This document shows positions 1-11,438 of a stretch of DNA of 64,000 bases, piece after piece (within the stretch, counting starts at the first letter, position 1; each line of letters opens with the position of its first letter). This stretch comes from Trifolium pratense (Eukaryota > Streptophyta > Magnoliopsida > Fabales > Fabaceae): positions 49,808,439-49,872,438 of the forward strand of contig NC_060062.1 in the NCBI RefSeq assembly GCF_020283565.1, written 5' to 3'. A program made the position numbers and the translations under genes. The notes beneath the pieces were generated by a model, which was not told where the DNA came from, did not search any database, and was given only the letters and a program-made list of their open reading frames with translations.

Positions 1-1755
1 AAGCCAGAAGGATGGAAACAAGTAACAGAACAATACAGTGAAAACCTAATGAATTTAGCATGCAAACTTTTGGAAGTGTTATCAGAAGCAATGGGATTAG
101 AAAAAGAAGCTCTAACAAAAGCATGTGTTGACATGGATCAAAAAGTTGTGATAAATTATTACCCAAAATGCCCTGAACCTGACCTCACACTTGGCCTTAA
201 ACGTCACACTGACCCTGGTACTATTACTCTTTTGCTTCAAGACCAAGTTGGTGGTCTTCAAGCTACTAAAGATAATGGTAAGACGTGGATTACAGTTCAA
301 CCTGTTGAAGGTGCTTTTGTTGTTAATCTTGGAGATCATGGTCACGTGAGTATACTTTTTCTTTGTTCTTTTACCTTTTTTCTCTGCCACTTCTTGTTTG
401 TAATTGCTACCTACCAATTTAATAACTTAATAGTACAAAGAATGTGAAGAAAAAACTACAATAGCACAAAGAATGTGAAGGAAAAAAAAATAAAAAGTTT
501 GTTCTAGAAACTATTTGCTGAAAAAATAACTTTTTTTTAACTTTCAAAATATATTTTGTTTATGAGAAAAAGGAATATGCTCTGACTCACGGTGTAAAAT
601 AATATCAACCATGTTTTTCGTCATATCTCGCATTACACCCCACTTTCTTAATATGACTTGGCAAAATAATAATAATTGTTTATTGGATGATCGTGTAAAA
701 CTATTTTACACCGTCGGTGCATCTCCATTAAACTCTTTTCTTTAGTAATTTTGTTGTCATATTTCATCTGTAGTTTTATAATCTTAGTTTTTTTATTATA
801 TTTTTAGATTTTTTTAATCTATCACCCATGCTATTTATATATAAATGAGATCAGTGAAAGGTGACTTTAAAAATAAATTATAATTTTTTAAAATTAAAAT
901 AATAATTTAATTATTAGTAATTAATATTAATATATCATCTATTGAAAAACTTATTGTGGTGGAAGTGGAACGGTTGGATTCATGCAGTACTATGACGTTT
1001 TATCTTGACTAACCGTGAAAACTTTTATTAGACTTTCAAAACTTTCAATAAATTTGTTTTTTGTTTTTAAAAACTTTTCCAATAAATAAATAAGACAGAC
1101 ACACAGGAAAAAGACAGAGTTGAATTCTCTTCCTGTTTTTAAGCAGTGTATCGGTATATATTTAAATAAATGGTCTTGCTAACGAGTGTCTCAGGTTATT
1201 TTTTAAGCATTTTATTTAAAGAAATTTTTTTTAAAAAAAATTAAACACTATAAATTCCAATTTAATGACTTTACGTATTTTCATAAAAATTTTATAAAAA
1301 ACTTATTATTTAAGATATTAAAGAGTGTCCGGGGCCTCGTTAGCCTTTTTCTTAGATAAATCGTTAGCCTTTTTCTTAGATAAAATGTGTAGTACTTTAT
1401 TATTATTGCATGGTGCCTAATTTTCTTGTACACGTGGTGGTGCTTGCAGTTTCTAAGCAATGGACGGTTCAAAAATGCTGATCACCAAGCAGTGGTGAAT
1501 TCCAACTACAGCCGTTTATCAATAGCCACATTTCAAAATCCAGCACCAGATGCAACTGTGTACCCTTTGAAGATTAGAGAGGGTGAGAAATCTGTGTTGG
1601 AAGAACCAATCACTTTTGCTGAAATGTATAGGAGGAAAATGAGCAAAGACCTTGAAATTGCTAGGATGAAGAAGTTGGCTAAGGAACAAGAACTTAGGGA
1701 CTTGGAGAAGGCTAAACAGCTTGAGGCCAAACCTTTGAATGAGATCCTTGCTTAA
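1..1755 (+). CDS. F3H: Flavanone 3-hydroxylase (naringenin 3-dioxygenase), 3' part, two exons
   Basis: Fe(II)/2-oxoglutarate-dependent dioxygenase that hydroxylates naringenin and related flavanones at C3 to dihydroflavonols, in the cytosolic flavonoid pathway. The window opens inside an exon (frame 1, reading [13 protein letters not shown]). That exon ends at 345 after GDHGH with donor GTGAG; the last exon is 1450-1755 after acceptor TTGCAG, phase 0, stop TAA. Visible motifs: RHTDPG (iron ligands His and Asp), [10 protein letters not shown] (second iron His) and SRLSIATF (the RxS pair that binds 2-oxoglutarate). The tail [20 protein letters not shown] is the typical F3H C-terminal helix, absent from shorter FLS/ANS relatives. 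The 1104-bp intron holds MITE-like sequence. The catalytic core looks intact; the N-terminal part lies outside the window, so function cannot be fully judged. Confidence 0.93.
578..727. mobile_element. Probable small MITE in the F3H intron
   Basis: The word CACGGTGTAAAATA at about 593 recurs inverted as TATTTTACACCGT at about 700, about 120 bp apart. This is a short hairpin-type element with imperfect ends; no clear target duplication was found, so the limits are approximate. Confidence 0.4.
1172..1351. mobile_element. Degenerate Mutator-like MITE in the F3H intron
   Basis: The left end GGTCTTGCTAACGAGTG faces the right end, whose reverse complement reads GAAAAAGGCTAACGAGGC; both have GCTAACGAG a few bases in. 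Flanks TTAAATAAAT (1162-1171) and TTAGATAAAT (1352-1361) form a near-perfect target duplication. The right flank is itself tandemly repeated (CGTTAGCCTTTTTCTTAGAT twice, 1337-1384). The ends resemble the GG-N5-GCTAA ends of the elements at 4522, 20672 and 45909. Confidence 0.5.
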
Positions 1756-3822
1756 TTAGTCTTAATTTACTTAATTTACTTAATAATAATTTTAAATTGT
1801 TGTTCAATCAATCTATGTTTAGTTTGCCGTTGTTGTCAAGATGTATTAACTATTAAGCTGCTTGATTGTGTGTACCTTGGAGAATTTCAATAATATTACA
1901 TCTGTGTTTAATCATATTTTTAGTTCCCTTTTAAACAATAAAATATGTCGTCCCGTGAGTTTAACTTAGGAAATTGCACTATACTATACGCAGAGTTGGG
2001 GTTCGAACCACGGTTATTTAATTTATTCACTTTAAAAGTTAAATTTCTAACCAATAAACTACTAGATAAAAAAAATGTCATTTAGTGCAAAATATTGATT
2101 TTACAATGAGGTTTTTCTATCGGTTATCATAATATAATATAATTGCGCTATAGTGAAAAAACGACAATTTTGAGGTTTTATAATAGCTTTTTATAATAGA
2201 TTGAGTTTTGAATTACTGTCTTTTTTGAAAATCAAATGATTAATACTAAAATAAGAAAATTCAAATTTTATAATTCTTTTTTTTTTACACATGCATAATT
2301 CTTATTGTTTTTTAAAATTTTTAAAATTATGAGGTTTTTCATAATAAAAATTATCAAATTTAAAAGTAAAAAATAAAAAAGGAAATTTGTTTGTTGGTTA
2401 TCAATACATAATACCCCATAGATTTTTTTTTTTTTTTGGGTACGTAGATAAAATCATTTAAAATATAAATTTTTAAATATAAATTAATATAAAAGAATAT
2501 GATAGATATAGGTAACCAACAATAATAAAATACTGTACTAGGTGTCTTTTTTTTTTGACGAACTGTACTAGGTATCATAACTGCATTTAGTTTATACTTT
2601 TTGGAAAAATTATGGAGATATTATAATATTTTCATTGCTTAAATCTCGACCCTTCGTCAAACAATATGATATTTGCATGAGTTGAATCTCAACCCTTGGT
2701 TGTACCTACCTAGTACCCAACACCCGACTGTCTTCATATGAATCCACGTAAAACCACTGGACCAGTTTTTCTTTGACAAGGACACACACACAACACAATC
2801 AACCAACAGCAACCAACTTTCAATCAAAGATTCAGAAGTACAAGTACCACTTGTTGTTCTACAAGACCCACCACGAAAAGCAACTATCTGGAATGGCTGA
2901 CGACAACATATGGTAAATTTTTATATAGATAGTTATGTTCCACACTCTCCATAGAAGTTAGACTTCGAATTCCATACTTCACTTATTCACTTTTAAAGCT
3001 GAAATTCTAGCTATTAAACTACAAGACAAAAGAAAATATATTTTCGAGTGTGCACTATGTTAATAAAAATATTCGAAATATTAATAAATATTGTCTTTCT
3101 TTTATGGAAATATATTGTCTCTTGAATTTAGAAATTAATGATGTTTATAATTTTTGTAATTGAAAAAGTAACTTAATTTATGTCGGTTCGACTAAAATTA
3201 TTAGGTCACTGTTTAAGTTGTAAAAAAATATATGATAATTATTAGAATGTCTAATAATTTTTTTATATTAGTCTACAGTAAACCATCTATTTAAATGGTT
3301 CATGTTAACACTTGCCAACAAAATATTGATATTGAAAAGGAAAATAAAAATAAACAAATGTGTTTTTTTTACTAAATAAAAAACAAATGTGTTGATTTAT
3401 TACTTCTTATGTATCGACATACAATTCAAATATTGATACTGTAGTTTATCTTTTATGTGTAATATTTTAATTTTATGTGTTGATTTATTACTTCTTATGT
3501 ATTTAACCATGAGAAAATGACTATAAATATTGTGTAATTTTTTGTTTATTAATTATTATTTTATATATTATGAAAATTATAAAAAAAAAATTGTTTGTAG
3601 TATTAAGTTGAACACTTTCACTTAAATTTAAACTCGGAATATCACAATTGTATGTGTGAATTTTGATGGTGGAATTTCTAGAGTTGTGTAGTCGTTAGTA
3701 AAGATGTGTCATAGCCAAGCAATCTTGTCATTCCTTGTATTGTTTGCATCAAAAGTTGTTGGTGCATTTAGTGCTTGTGGAAAAGTTGTTTGTAGGTGTC
3801 GTTAGTAAAGATGTGTCTCTTC
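1756..3822. other. F3H 3' flank and A+T-rich intergenic DNA with SINE relics
   Basis: No coding gene seen. 1990-2075 and 2945-3020 contain two related SINE-like relics on the minus strand (box-B-like GGTTCGAACCCC at 1995-2006 read in reverse, box-A-like TTGGTTAGAA). 2750-2915 looks like a plant 5' leader with a short ATG exon ending in a donor-like ATG|GTAAAT (see findings). The rest is A+T-rich with homopolymer runs. Confidence 0.5.
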
Positions 3823-3972
3823 CTCAGTTTGTTTAGTGGTGATTGACGCTGAACTTGGTAGGGAGGATCACGGTTTAACCCCCCGCAACTGTGATCGGTA
3901 GGGGGCTGGAACCACTCGATACCAGAACTAACCCCTGAACCAGATTAAACTTGTGGTAAAAGCAAAAAAAAA
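3823..3972 (+). mobile_element. tRNA-derived SINE with target-site duplication
   Basis: A 150-bp element with a tRNA-like head (TTTAGTGGTGATTGACGC, then GGTAGGGAGGATCACGG), ending in an A-run. It is flanked by ATGTGTCTCTTC (3811-3822) and ATGTTTCTCTTC (3973-3984), a 12-bp duplication with one mismatch, as expected for LINE-driven retroposition. It has no coding capacity. Confidence 0.75.
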
Positions 3973-4051
3973 ATGTTTCTCTTCATAAAATATCTTTTGC
4001 AAATGTTCTAAATAAAACCATCAAAGCCTACTTTAAAAGAAGGATTTGGAT

Positions 4052-4057
<6 letters not shown>

Positions 4058-4107
<50 letters not shown>

Positions 4108-4125
4108 AAGAAGAAGAAGGATTTG
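4058..4125. repeat. Poly(A) and AAG-rich simple repeat
   Basis: A run of about 35 A residues followed by AAAAG and AAG repeats. It may be an old retroposon tail, but no body was recognised upstream. Confidence 0.8.
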
Positions 4126-4344
4126 GATGTTGTCATTAATTATTCATCTCCATCTCTCTTCTAATTCTGTTTTCTCTCTTCATCAAAAAACAATCAAATA
4201 AGAGAATCAGATTAAGATATAGAGGCAAGAAGATAGAATGAGATAATTCAATTTATAAAAGGAGTTTTAAGATTAAAATACCTGAGGAGGTATATAAAGT
4301 AGATTTCGAGCTTGTAAACTTCATCTTTATGTAAAGCTCTCTTT

Positions 4345-4480
4345 TTGTTTTTTTTTTTTTGTCAAGTAGTCTAGTAGCTAGAAAATCCATCTTAAAGATG
4401 AATAAGTGGAGTGTTCCGGGTTTGAACTCGAGCACATAAAGTGCGATGTCCCTACCAATTAAGCTAAGTTCATGGGGACT
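4345..4480 (-). mobile_element. tRNA-derived SINE (minus strand) with 14-bp TSD
   Basis: Read on the minus strand it starts GTCCCCATGAACTTAGC, contains box A TAGCTTAATTGGTAG and box B GAGTTCAAACCCGG, and ends with a poly(A) run (T-run at about 4345-4360 on plus). Perfect 14-bp duplications GTAAAGCTCTCTTT flank it (4331-4344 and 4481-4494). This is a textbook SINE insertion and, by its perfect TSD, fairly recent. Confidence 0.9.
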
Positions 4481-4521
4481 GTAAAGCTCTCTTTAATTTG
4501 ATGATTTGTGAAATAAATTAA

Positions 4522-6303
4522 GGAAAATGCTAAACAGTGCCCCCGGGCACTAATTAAGGATACAAATATAGAAGTTTTATCTCGTAAATTGTGCATTCAA
4601 TGTTTTAATGATGTGAAAAGTTATTCTCTTTCATCATTAACTTTATCATTTGTTTCCTTTTTTAGTATGCTTAACTAGTGCCCCAGGGGGTCCGGTTAAG
4701 GTGCATAAGCCCAAGCTTATGTACCATGCATAATTGCTATGTGCGCCCCCCATATTGCTATGCGCGCCCCCCAACTGCTACGCGCCCCCCCATTTTCTAG
4801 CGCGCCCCCCATATTGCTACGCGCGCCCCCCAGTTGTTACGCGCCCCCCCCCCCCCATTTTCTAGCCCCCCAATTTCTAGCGCACCCCCCTAGGTTTTTT
4901 TTTTTTGAGATTTCTAGCGCACCCCTCAGTTTTTTTTTATCACGCTTTTAATTTTGATTGATTGAATTTTATTTTATTTTATTGATTAGGGATAAATTTC
5001 AGAGTATTATGTATGGTTAATTATTTTAGTAGTTAGTTTTAAACTAAAATCATGCCAAACCATCATCGCTGTAACCGCTGCAAGCTCTTCAATCTTCTTC
5101 GCTCTCGCTATCTTCGTTTTCCAATCGGAATCTTACAAATCGATTCTCTTGAATCGAACGAAAACGAGAACGAATTGCAATTTCTGAGATGAATCGGAAT
5201 CGGTATCGGAGTTTTGCAATTTCTGAGATGAATTGGAATCAGAGTTCGTGAGAGAAGGTGTGAGTTCGTGAGAGAAGGTGAAGAAGATGAACAGTGATCG
5301 CGGATGAACAGTGATCACGTTTTCACTGTTTCGCGTAAGAGAAGATGAACAGTGAATTTTCGTTACAATTATTCTGGAAACCATTGTACTGGTTAAATGG
5401 TTTCAGAGAGTTAAAAAGTGAAACCATTTGGATTATAAAATGGTTTTATGTGTTTATTTAAATCAATATTGTGTTTTTATGGTTTTAAAAATCCTGGAAA
5501 CCATTATGCTGGTTAAATGGTTTCAGAGAGTTAAAAAGTGAAACCATTTGTATTATAAAATGGTTTTATGTGTTTATTGAAATCAATATTGTGTTTTTAT
5601 GGTTTTAAAAATCCTGGAAACCATTATGCTGGTTAAATGATTTCAGAGAGTTAAAAATTGAAACCATTTGTATTATAAAATGGTTTTATGTGTTTATTGA
5701 AATCAATATTGTGTTTTTAATATTGAATTTATTGTATTATTGAAATAATATTCCTTCATTATTATTACTATTACTGAACCAAATTAACATCTCAAGATTC
5801 TCTAACCAATAATCATTCAACAATTATAAAAAAAAAAAAAAAATTAATCACTCTACTTTGTCTCCATTCAGCAAAAACACAAATATTTTATCACTAAAAA
5901 AAACCTCATCACAAAAAGAAAAACCAAGCTACCCAATTCGATTCTAATTCATACGTTCTTCATTACCGTTCAAATTCGATTCTGAGGGGTGCGCCTAGAA
6001 ATCTAAAAAAAAAAAAAAAACTGGGGGGTGCGCTAGAAATTGGGGGGCTAGAAAATGGGGGGGGCGCGTAGCACTTGGGGGGCGCGCGTAGCAATATGGG
6101 CTTTCAGGCCTAGTAGGCTAAAAATAAAAACAAAACGTGTGCATCAGCAGAAAGGGGGTGGGGATAGCGAGCCTTTGGGGGGGCTGGGGGGCGCGCGCGA
6201 GAAACTTATGGGGGGCGCGCGAGAAATTCTGGGCTTATGCACCATGCATAAACATCCCCTTATGCATATTAACTTTTGCCATGGGCACTGTTTAGCATGA
6301 CCC
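4522..6303. mobile_element. Non-autonomous Mutator-like TIR element (1782 bp), element A
   Basis: Exact 9-bp target duplication ATAAATTAA at 4513-4521 and 6304-6312. Ends: GGAAAATGCTAAACAGTGCC on the left; the reverse complement of the right end is GGGTCATGCTAAACAGTGCC. Inside each end lie very C-rich (4738-4930) and G-rich (5985-6225) arms that are mutual inverted copies built from words such as GCGCGCCCCCC, ATTTTCTAG and ATATTGCTA. The centre holds three 120-bp tandem repeats. No transposase is visible; ORFs in the arms are by-products of the skewed composition. The 9-bp TSD supports mobilisation by a MuDR-type transposase in trans. Confidence 0.85.
5374..5720. repeat. Three 120-bp tandem repeats inside element A
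   Basis: Copies start at 5374, 5494 and 5614 (CTGGAAACCATT...), period exactly 120 bp, with only a few substitutions; the third is truncated. Each copy contains the dyad GAAACCATT-loop-AATGGTTTC followed by GTGAAACCATTTG. The same dyad recurs in element D (39303-40928). Confidence 0.92.
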
Positions 6304-6312
6304 ATAAATTAA

Positions 6313-6953
6313 TCAAACTTTGGAAATGAACGGAAATAATGGGGCATAGGATCCGTTTGTTTTAGTTTTATAAATGATTTTTGTTTTTTTTTTTGGGTTA
6401 CATTATAAATTATTTTTGTACTATAAAAGAAATTAATCATTCTCGACATATATGATTCTTTAAGGTAGGAAACTGAAATCATATGCTTGGTGTGTACTCC
6501 TCCGACTTTATTTATAAGCAAAAGTCAACCAAAAAAAGTTGGTCTTAAATTTAAGCAAAAGTCACCAAAATCAACTTTATTTAAAACTATTTTTCCAAAA
6601 TCCTCATTAATTGTTCTACTTTTTAAGATCATTTTAGTAATTGTAATAGAAATTTGGGTCTTGTTAACATGTGCATATAGGGCACATGATAAGGTATCTT
6701 AATATAGAAATTTAACATTTAATGATACAAGACATTTAATGCTTGAAAAGTTAAAATGCACAAATTCTAAGACATAATTTCTATTTTTACTACCTTAACA
6801 TTTAATGATGATTTGAAAGTATTCTACCGATCAATTTGCTTATGATCATATGATTTTCAGATCATGGTTGCTTTTTATCATGAAACATGAATGGCAGGCC
6901 CGTCCCTGAGGAAGGGCAAGCAGGCCCATAGCCCATGGCCTCAACATTTTGAG
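6313..6953. other. Intergenic stretch, possible end of an older DNA transposon
   Basis: No gene seen. Around 6890 the sequence GCAGGCCCGTCCCTGAGG resembles the terminus of an old hAT-like element, whose other end may be near 12620 (see findings). The copia element begins at 6954. Confidence 0.35.
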
Positions 6954-7222
6954 TATAAATAAAGGAATGGATTGATACATAAAGGAAAACACTTGAAATA
7001 TTGTATCGTAATTTTGTTGTTTTTTTTCTTGTAATTTGATGTACATATATGTATAAGGGTACAAGGATCTGTATACTAATTGCCTATAATTGTCTAGTCT
7101 ATAATTGCCTATAATAGAAATCCTATTTTAAATACAATTATGATATAATTTCCTGATATACTTTGACAGCTATAATTGCTTGTGCTTATCCTAATGTGAA
7201 TAATATGTGATTATCCTTAACA
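6954..7222 (-). repeat. Copia 3' LTR (269 bp)
   Basis: Nearly identical to the copies at 11170-11438 and 11916-12184. A polypurine tract (GAGGGGGGG on the minus strand, 7223-7232) adjoins it, marking it as the 3' LTR of the element. Confidence 0.9.
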
Positions 7223-7229
7223 CCCCCCC

Positions 7230-8819
7230 TCAAGTTGGAGGTGGGATTGAAATCTCAAGAACACCCAACTTGCCGAGTAGTCGTTTATAAGTATCGCCTC
7301 CAAGAGGTTTAGTAAATATGTCAGCTAGTTGGTCAAAAGATCGGAGATAAGAAGGGCTGATAAGACCTGATTTAATTTTCTCACGAACGAAATGACAATC
7401 AATTTCAATGTGTTTTGTGCGTTCATGAAAAACTGGGTTTTCGGCGATGTGAATAGCAGCTTGACTATCACAATGAACGGTGATTGGTTGAGGATGGTCA
7501 ATGCCGAGATCCGAGAGAAGACATTTTAACCATTGTAACTCGGAAGATAAAGTTGCAAGGGAACGATATTCTGCTTCAGCAGAGGAACGAGAAATTGTTG
7601 GTTGCTTCTTGGTTTTCCATGATATAGGATTAGAGCCCAACATGGTAAAATAGCCGGTAGTGGAGCGACGAATAGTAGGACAACCAGCCCAATCAGAGTC
7701 GGCATATCTAACTAAATTGAGGGGGCTAGAAGCCGAAAGAAATAAGCCTTTGCCTACACTCCCTTTAAGATATCGAAGAACTCTTGTGGCCGCATCGAGA
7801 TGAGTTGTACATGGAGATTGCATAAATTGACTGAGAGTGTTAACAGCGTATTGGATGTCGGGCCATGTCACTGTTAAATATAATAGACGACCAATGAGAC
7901 GACGATAGATTGTCGGATCAGGAAGAGGGCTTCCTTCATTGGGCCGTAGACGGAGGTGTTGCTCCATAGGAAAATCTGATGGTCGGCAACCAGTCATACC
8001 AGAGTCGGATAAAATGTCAAGTGTATATTTCCTTTGACATAAGAATATTCCCTTTTTAGAACGGGATACTTCGATGCCTAAGAAGTATGAAAGATTTCCA
8101 AGGTCTTTGATGGAAAAGGCCTGGGCAAGAAATTTCTTGATGTCGGAGATAGCGTCTTCGTTATTTCCAATGATGATGATGTCATCTACATAAACAAGTA
8201 CAAATATAGTCGTGTGATTACTTTTGAAAGTGAATAGACTATAATCAGAGATGGATTGATGAAAACCCTTTTGAATGAGGGTGGTGGAGAATTTTGAGAA
8301 CCATTGACGGGATGCCTGTTTGAGACCATAGATGGATTTGTTTAATTTGCAAACACATGGTTTCCCTTTATGAGAGAAGTCGGGTGGTAATTTCATGTAA
8401 ACTTCTTCATTAAGGTCTCCTTGGAGGAAAGCATTGTTAACATCAAGTTGATGTAACGGCCAGTTTTTAATGGCAGCAATGGAGAGAAGGAGTCGAACCG
8501 TGACAAGTTTAGCAACCGGTGCGAATGTTTCATGGTAGTCAATACCATGTACTTGATTGTAGCCTTTGGCGACTAAACGAGCCTTATATCGCTCAACAGT
8601 ACCATTAGAGTGATAATTAATTTTGTATACCCACTTACAACCTATGGCGGTTTTGCCATTCGGGAGAGGAGATAAAACCCAAGTGTTGTTGGATTCAAGG
8701 GCGTGGATTTCTTTAGCCATAGCGTCACGCCATTCAGCTGATTTGATAGCTTGAGAATAAGATGTTGGTTCTTTATTCTCAATGATATTAACAAGAAGAG
8801 CTCGATGGGAAGTGCTCAA
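7230..8819 (-). pseudogene. Copia pol, reverse transcriptase and RNase H part
   Basis: A 529-codon open segment. It contains the copia RT entry AMAKEIHALESNNTW, the palm sequence DVNNAFLQGDLNEEVY, the catalytic YVDDI and the RNase H region (YADSDWAGC, SRSSAEAEYRSLA, VHCDSQAAI). In life it copies element RNA into DNA and removes the RNA strand inside virus-like particles. It is separated from the integrase segment by a frame break near 8830, so it cannot be made as part of a normal polyprotein. Confidence 0.88.
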
Positions 8820-8842
8820 ATTGGATAAAGAGAAATAATTCT

Positions 8843-9888
8843 TTAATGGGAGGCACTCTGTGATGTGACATTATTAATGTCACATACGTGGTCCGTGAGG
8901 CGAACGGAAGGAGTACGAAGACGTTGAGGATAACGACGTTCTGGAGGATTGGTCGCTATAGATGAATGTTGTTGGGGAATTTCTACAGGAATGGATGGAA
9001 TATCCGATGAGTTAGCATCCTGAGGAGTGGGAATAGGCATAATTGTGTCATCATGATGACTAATGCCGGGAGAGATACTTGATGCAGGTGATAAGTTGGA
9101 AGAGGAATCATCAAATTCACAATCAAGGATTTGAGTGTTGATGCTTATGTCGTTAGCGAAGGAAGGAGTTTGAAGGTCGTGATACGGAAACATGGTTTCA
9201 AAAAATTGAACATCGCGAGAGACATATATTTTGCGAGTGTGCATATCATAGATGTGGTATCCTTTTTGATTAAAAGGGTAACCGACAAAAATACCAGGTT
9301 TGGCTCGTTCATCGAATTTGTGTTGAATGTTCATATTTTTGGCAAAACAGAGACATCCAAACACACGGAGTGAGGAGTATGAAGGAGGAGAACCGAGTAA
9401 AATTTGATGAGGAGATTTATATTTCAGAATGGGAGTAGGAAGTTTGTTGATGAGATAAGCGACAGTGAGCACGCATTCACCCCAAAAGGAAAGGGGTAAT
9501 TTCGCTTGGAAACGTAATGCTCTTGCGACGTCAAGAAGATGGCGATGCTTGCGCTCCACAACGCCATTTTGTTGAGGGGTTGCAACGCAGCTGCGTTGAT
9601 GAATAATGCCATGATCATGAAACCATGTTTGGATTTGTTTGGACAAAAACTCCGAACCATTGTCGGAACGAATAGCTTGAAGTTGGGGAAAGAAAGATGC
9701 CCCCATCGCCGGAATTAATTTTATTAATTTTAGTGTTGAATTGGCGATTGATTTGATTAAAAAAATGAATTAGCGTAGTAAATGTTTCAGATTTATGTTG
9801 CATGAGATATAACCAAGTACATCGTGAATAATCGTCGACAATTGTTAAAAAATATCGTGATCCATTGTGTGATGGAGTAGAGAATGGA
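8843..9888 (-). pseudogene. Copia pol, integrase core, frameshifted
   Basis: Segment 8843-9706 has the integrase words IRSDNGSEF (catalytic Asp) and [11 protein letters not shown] (catalytic Glu) and the GKKGYHI-type C-terminal region (VGYPFNQKGYHIYD). Upstream, the frame at 9615-9888 reads LMQHKSETFTTLIHFFNQ and then breaks before the SDNG motif; a short inserted or altered stretch near 9700-9740 shifts the frame. The integrase is therefore dead. Confidence 0.82.
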
Positions 9889-10518
9889 CCCTAAATGTCG
9901 ACATGAATTAACTCAAAACAATGAGATGAATATGATGTTCTTAGAGAAAAAGGTAAACGTGATTGTTTTGCATGCGGACAAACGTCACAAACAAAATCTT
10001 TATTCGCATTAATATTTGGAGAGTTCATAACAATAAATTGAAAGTGGGAAATAGATGGGTGATCGAGGCGTAAATGCCATAGGTCAGCCTTATTACATTG
10101 CTTAGAACTAAAAAAAGAACTTGATGGATGGTCAAGGCAATACTGATCCTTGTCATCTTTATTTATTGGTGGTTCTTCATTCAAGTAGAAGAGTCCATTC
10201 CGAGCACTACCCCAACCAATCGTCTTCTTCGTTGCTCGGTCCTGAAATATGCAACCAGAGGATGAGAAAATAATATCACAATGTATTGATTTTGTTAATT
10301 GTGAAAGAGATAATAGATTATATTTGAAAGATGGAATGTGATAAACATTCGTGAGTGTAAGTGACGGCGGGCAATGAATATTGCCGATGTGTTTCACGGA
10401 CGCGTGAGAGCCGTCGAGTAATTGAACAAGTATATTTTTATGAACAGTTGAATATGAAGAAAAATAAGAAAGAGATGTGCATATGTGATTTGAAGCGCCA
10501 GAATCAATAATCCAAGAA
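9889..10518 (-). pseudogene. Copia pol, protease end and GAG-pre-integrase part
   Basis: Starts right at an LTR boundary with protease sequence (WIIDSGASNHIC, active-site DSG) and runs through LYHLRLDHPS- and CDVCPHAKQ-type zinc-binding words (HHCC domain) to HVDI. There a TAG stop replaces the Trp normally found before GP (DI-stop-GPF, near 9891). The 5' part of the protein is replaced by the LTR at 10519-10692. Confidence 0.8.
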
Positions 10519-10692
10519 ATGTATAAGGGTACAAGGATCTGTATACTAATTGCCTATAATTGTCTAGTCTATAATTGCCTATAATAGAAATCCTATTTTA
10601 AATACAATTATGATACAATTTCCTGATATACTTTGACAGCTATAATTGCTTGTGCTTATCCTAATGTGAATAATATGTGCTTATCCTTAACA
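10519..10692 (-). repeat. Internal partial LTR (about 174 bp)
   Basis: Starts at ATGTATAAGGG and matches the right-hand 174 bp (plus orientation) of the 269-bp LTR. It joins directly to protease coding sequence, not to a primer binding site. The missing part equals the first 95 bp of the full LTR as read on plus. Confidence 0.88.
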
Positions 10693-11074
10693 ATAAACGA
10701 TCCTTGAGATCGGTCCAGATTTGTGCTGCCGTTTCATCATAGAGAATGCTAGGGCGAATCTCGGTTGAAACCGAGTTGAGAATCCAGCTTGCAACCATAT
10801 CGTTGCAGCGGCGCCACTTAGAGATATCATCGGCCTTCTTTGGACAGGTTAGGGTTCCATCGACAAACCCGAATTTGTTTTTGGCACGGAGACCCATTGT
10901 TACGGCTCGGCTCCATGAACCATAGTTGTCGACCGTGAGCAGAGGTGTAACAAGGACAGTTGCAGGGTTGTCGGAATTATGGATGACGCATGGATCGGTG
11001 TTGGAGGTGGTGGTGGATTGATCATGGATCGGCGGGTTTTGTGAAGGGATGATGGGTGGTGGAACATCAGACAT
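10693..11074 (-). pseudogene. Copia gag N-terminal fragment, copy 2
   Basis: Starts MSDVPPPIIPSQNPP (ATG at 11074) and contains the copia gag signature LLTVDNYGSWSRAVTMGLRA and later AAQIWTDLKDR. It is cut off where the LTR begins at 10692, so the C-terminal half and zinc knuckle are lost. Nearly identical to 11439-11820. An in-frame upstream ATG exists in the leader, but the MSDV start fits gag length and the leader position. Confidence 0.82.
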
Positions 11075-11169
11075 GATGATGCGAGTGAGTGGGTGAGGCG
11101 ATGAAGAATGGTTGAAACAGGATGATAAGCACAAACTGAGGGAGATTAACCAGAGAAAAACTGATACCA

Positions 11170-11438
11170 TATAAATAAAGGAATGGATTGATACATAAAG
11201 GAAAACACTTGAAATATTGTATCGTAATTTTGTTGTTTTTTTTCTTGTAATATGATGTACATATATGTATAAGGGTACAAGGATTTGTATACTAATTGCC
11301 TATAATTGTCTAGTCTATAATTGCCTATAATAGAAATCCTATTTTAAATACAATTATGATACAATTTCCTGATATACTTTGACAGCTATAATTGCTTGTG
11401 CTTATCCTAATGTGAATAATATGTGCTTATCCTTAACA
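11170..11438 (-). repeat. Internal full-length LTR (269 bp)
   Basis: Complete copy with primer binding site complement (CTGATACCA, 11161-11169) on its gag-proximal side. It lies between the two gag fragments. Confidence 0.9.

Noticed and set aside
4420..4480. Possible tRNA gene (box A and box B words)
   Set aside because: No cloverleaf could be drawn; a 14-bp TSD and poly(A) show a SINE. The same applies at 21166, 30150 and 49826.
4739..4951. ORF of Ala/Pro-rich repeats in the C-rich arm of element A, and its partner at 6055-6300
   Set aside because: They result from GCGCCCCCC-type repeats in TIR arms; no domain and no gene context.
5374..5720. 120-bp repeats, considered as a satellite or CRISPR
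   Set aside because: Only three copies, no spacers, confined within a transposable element.
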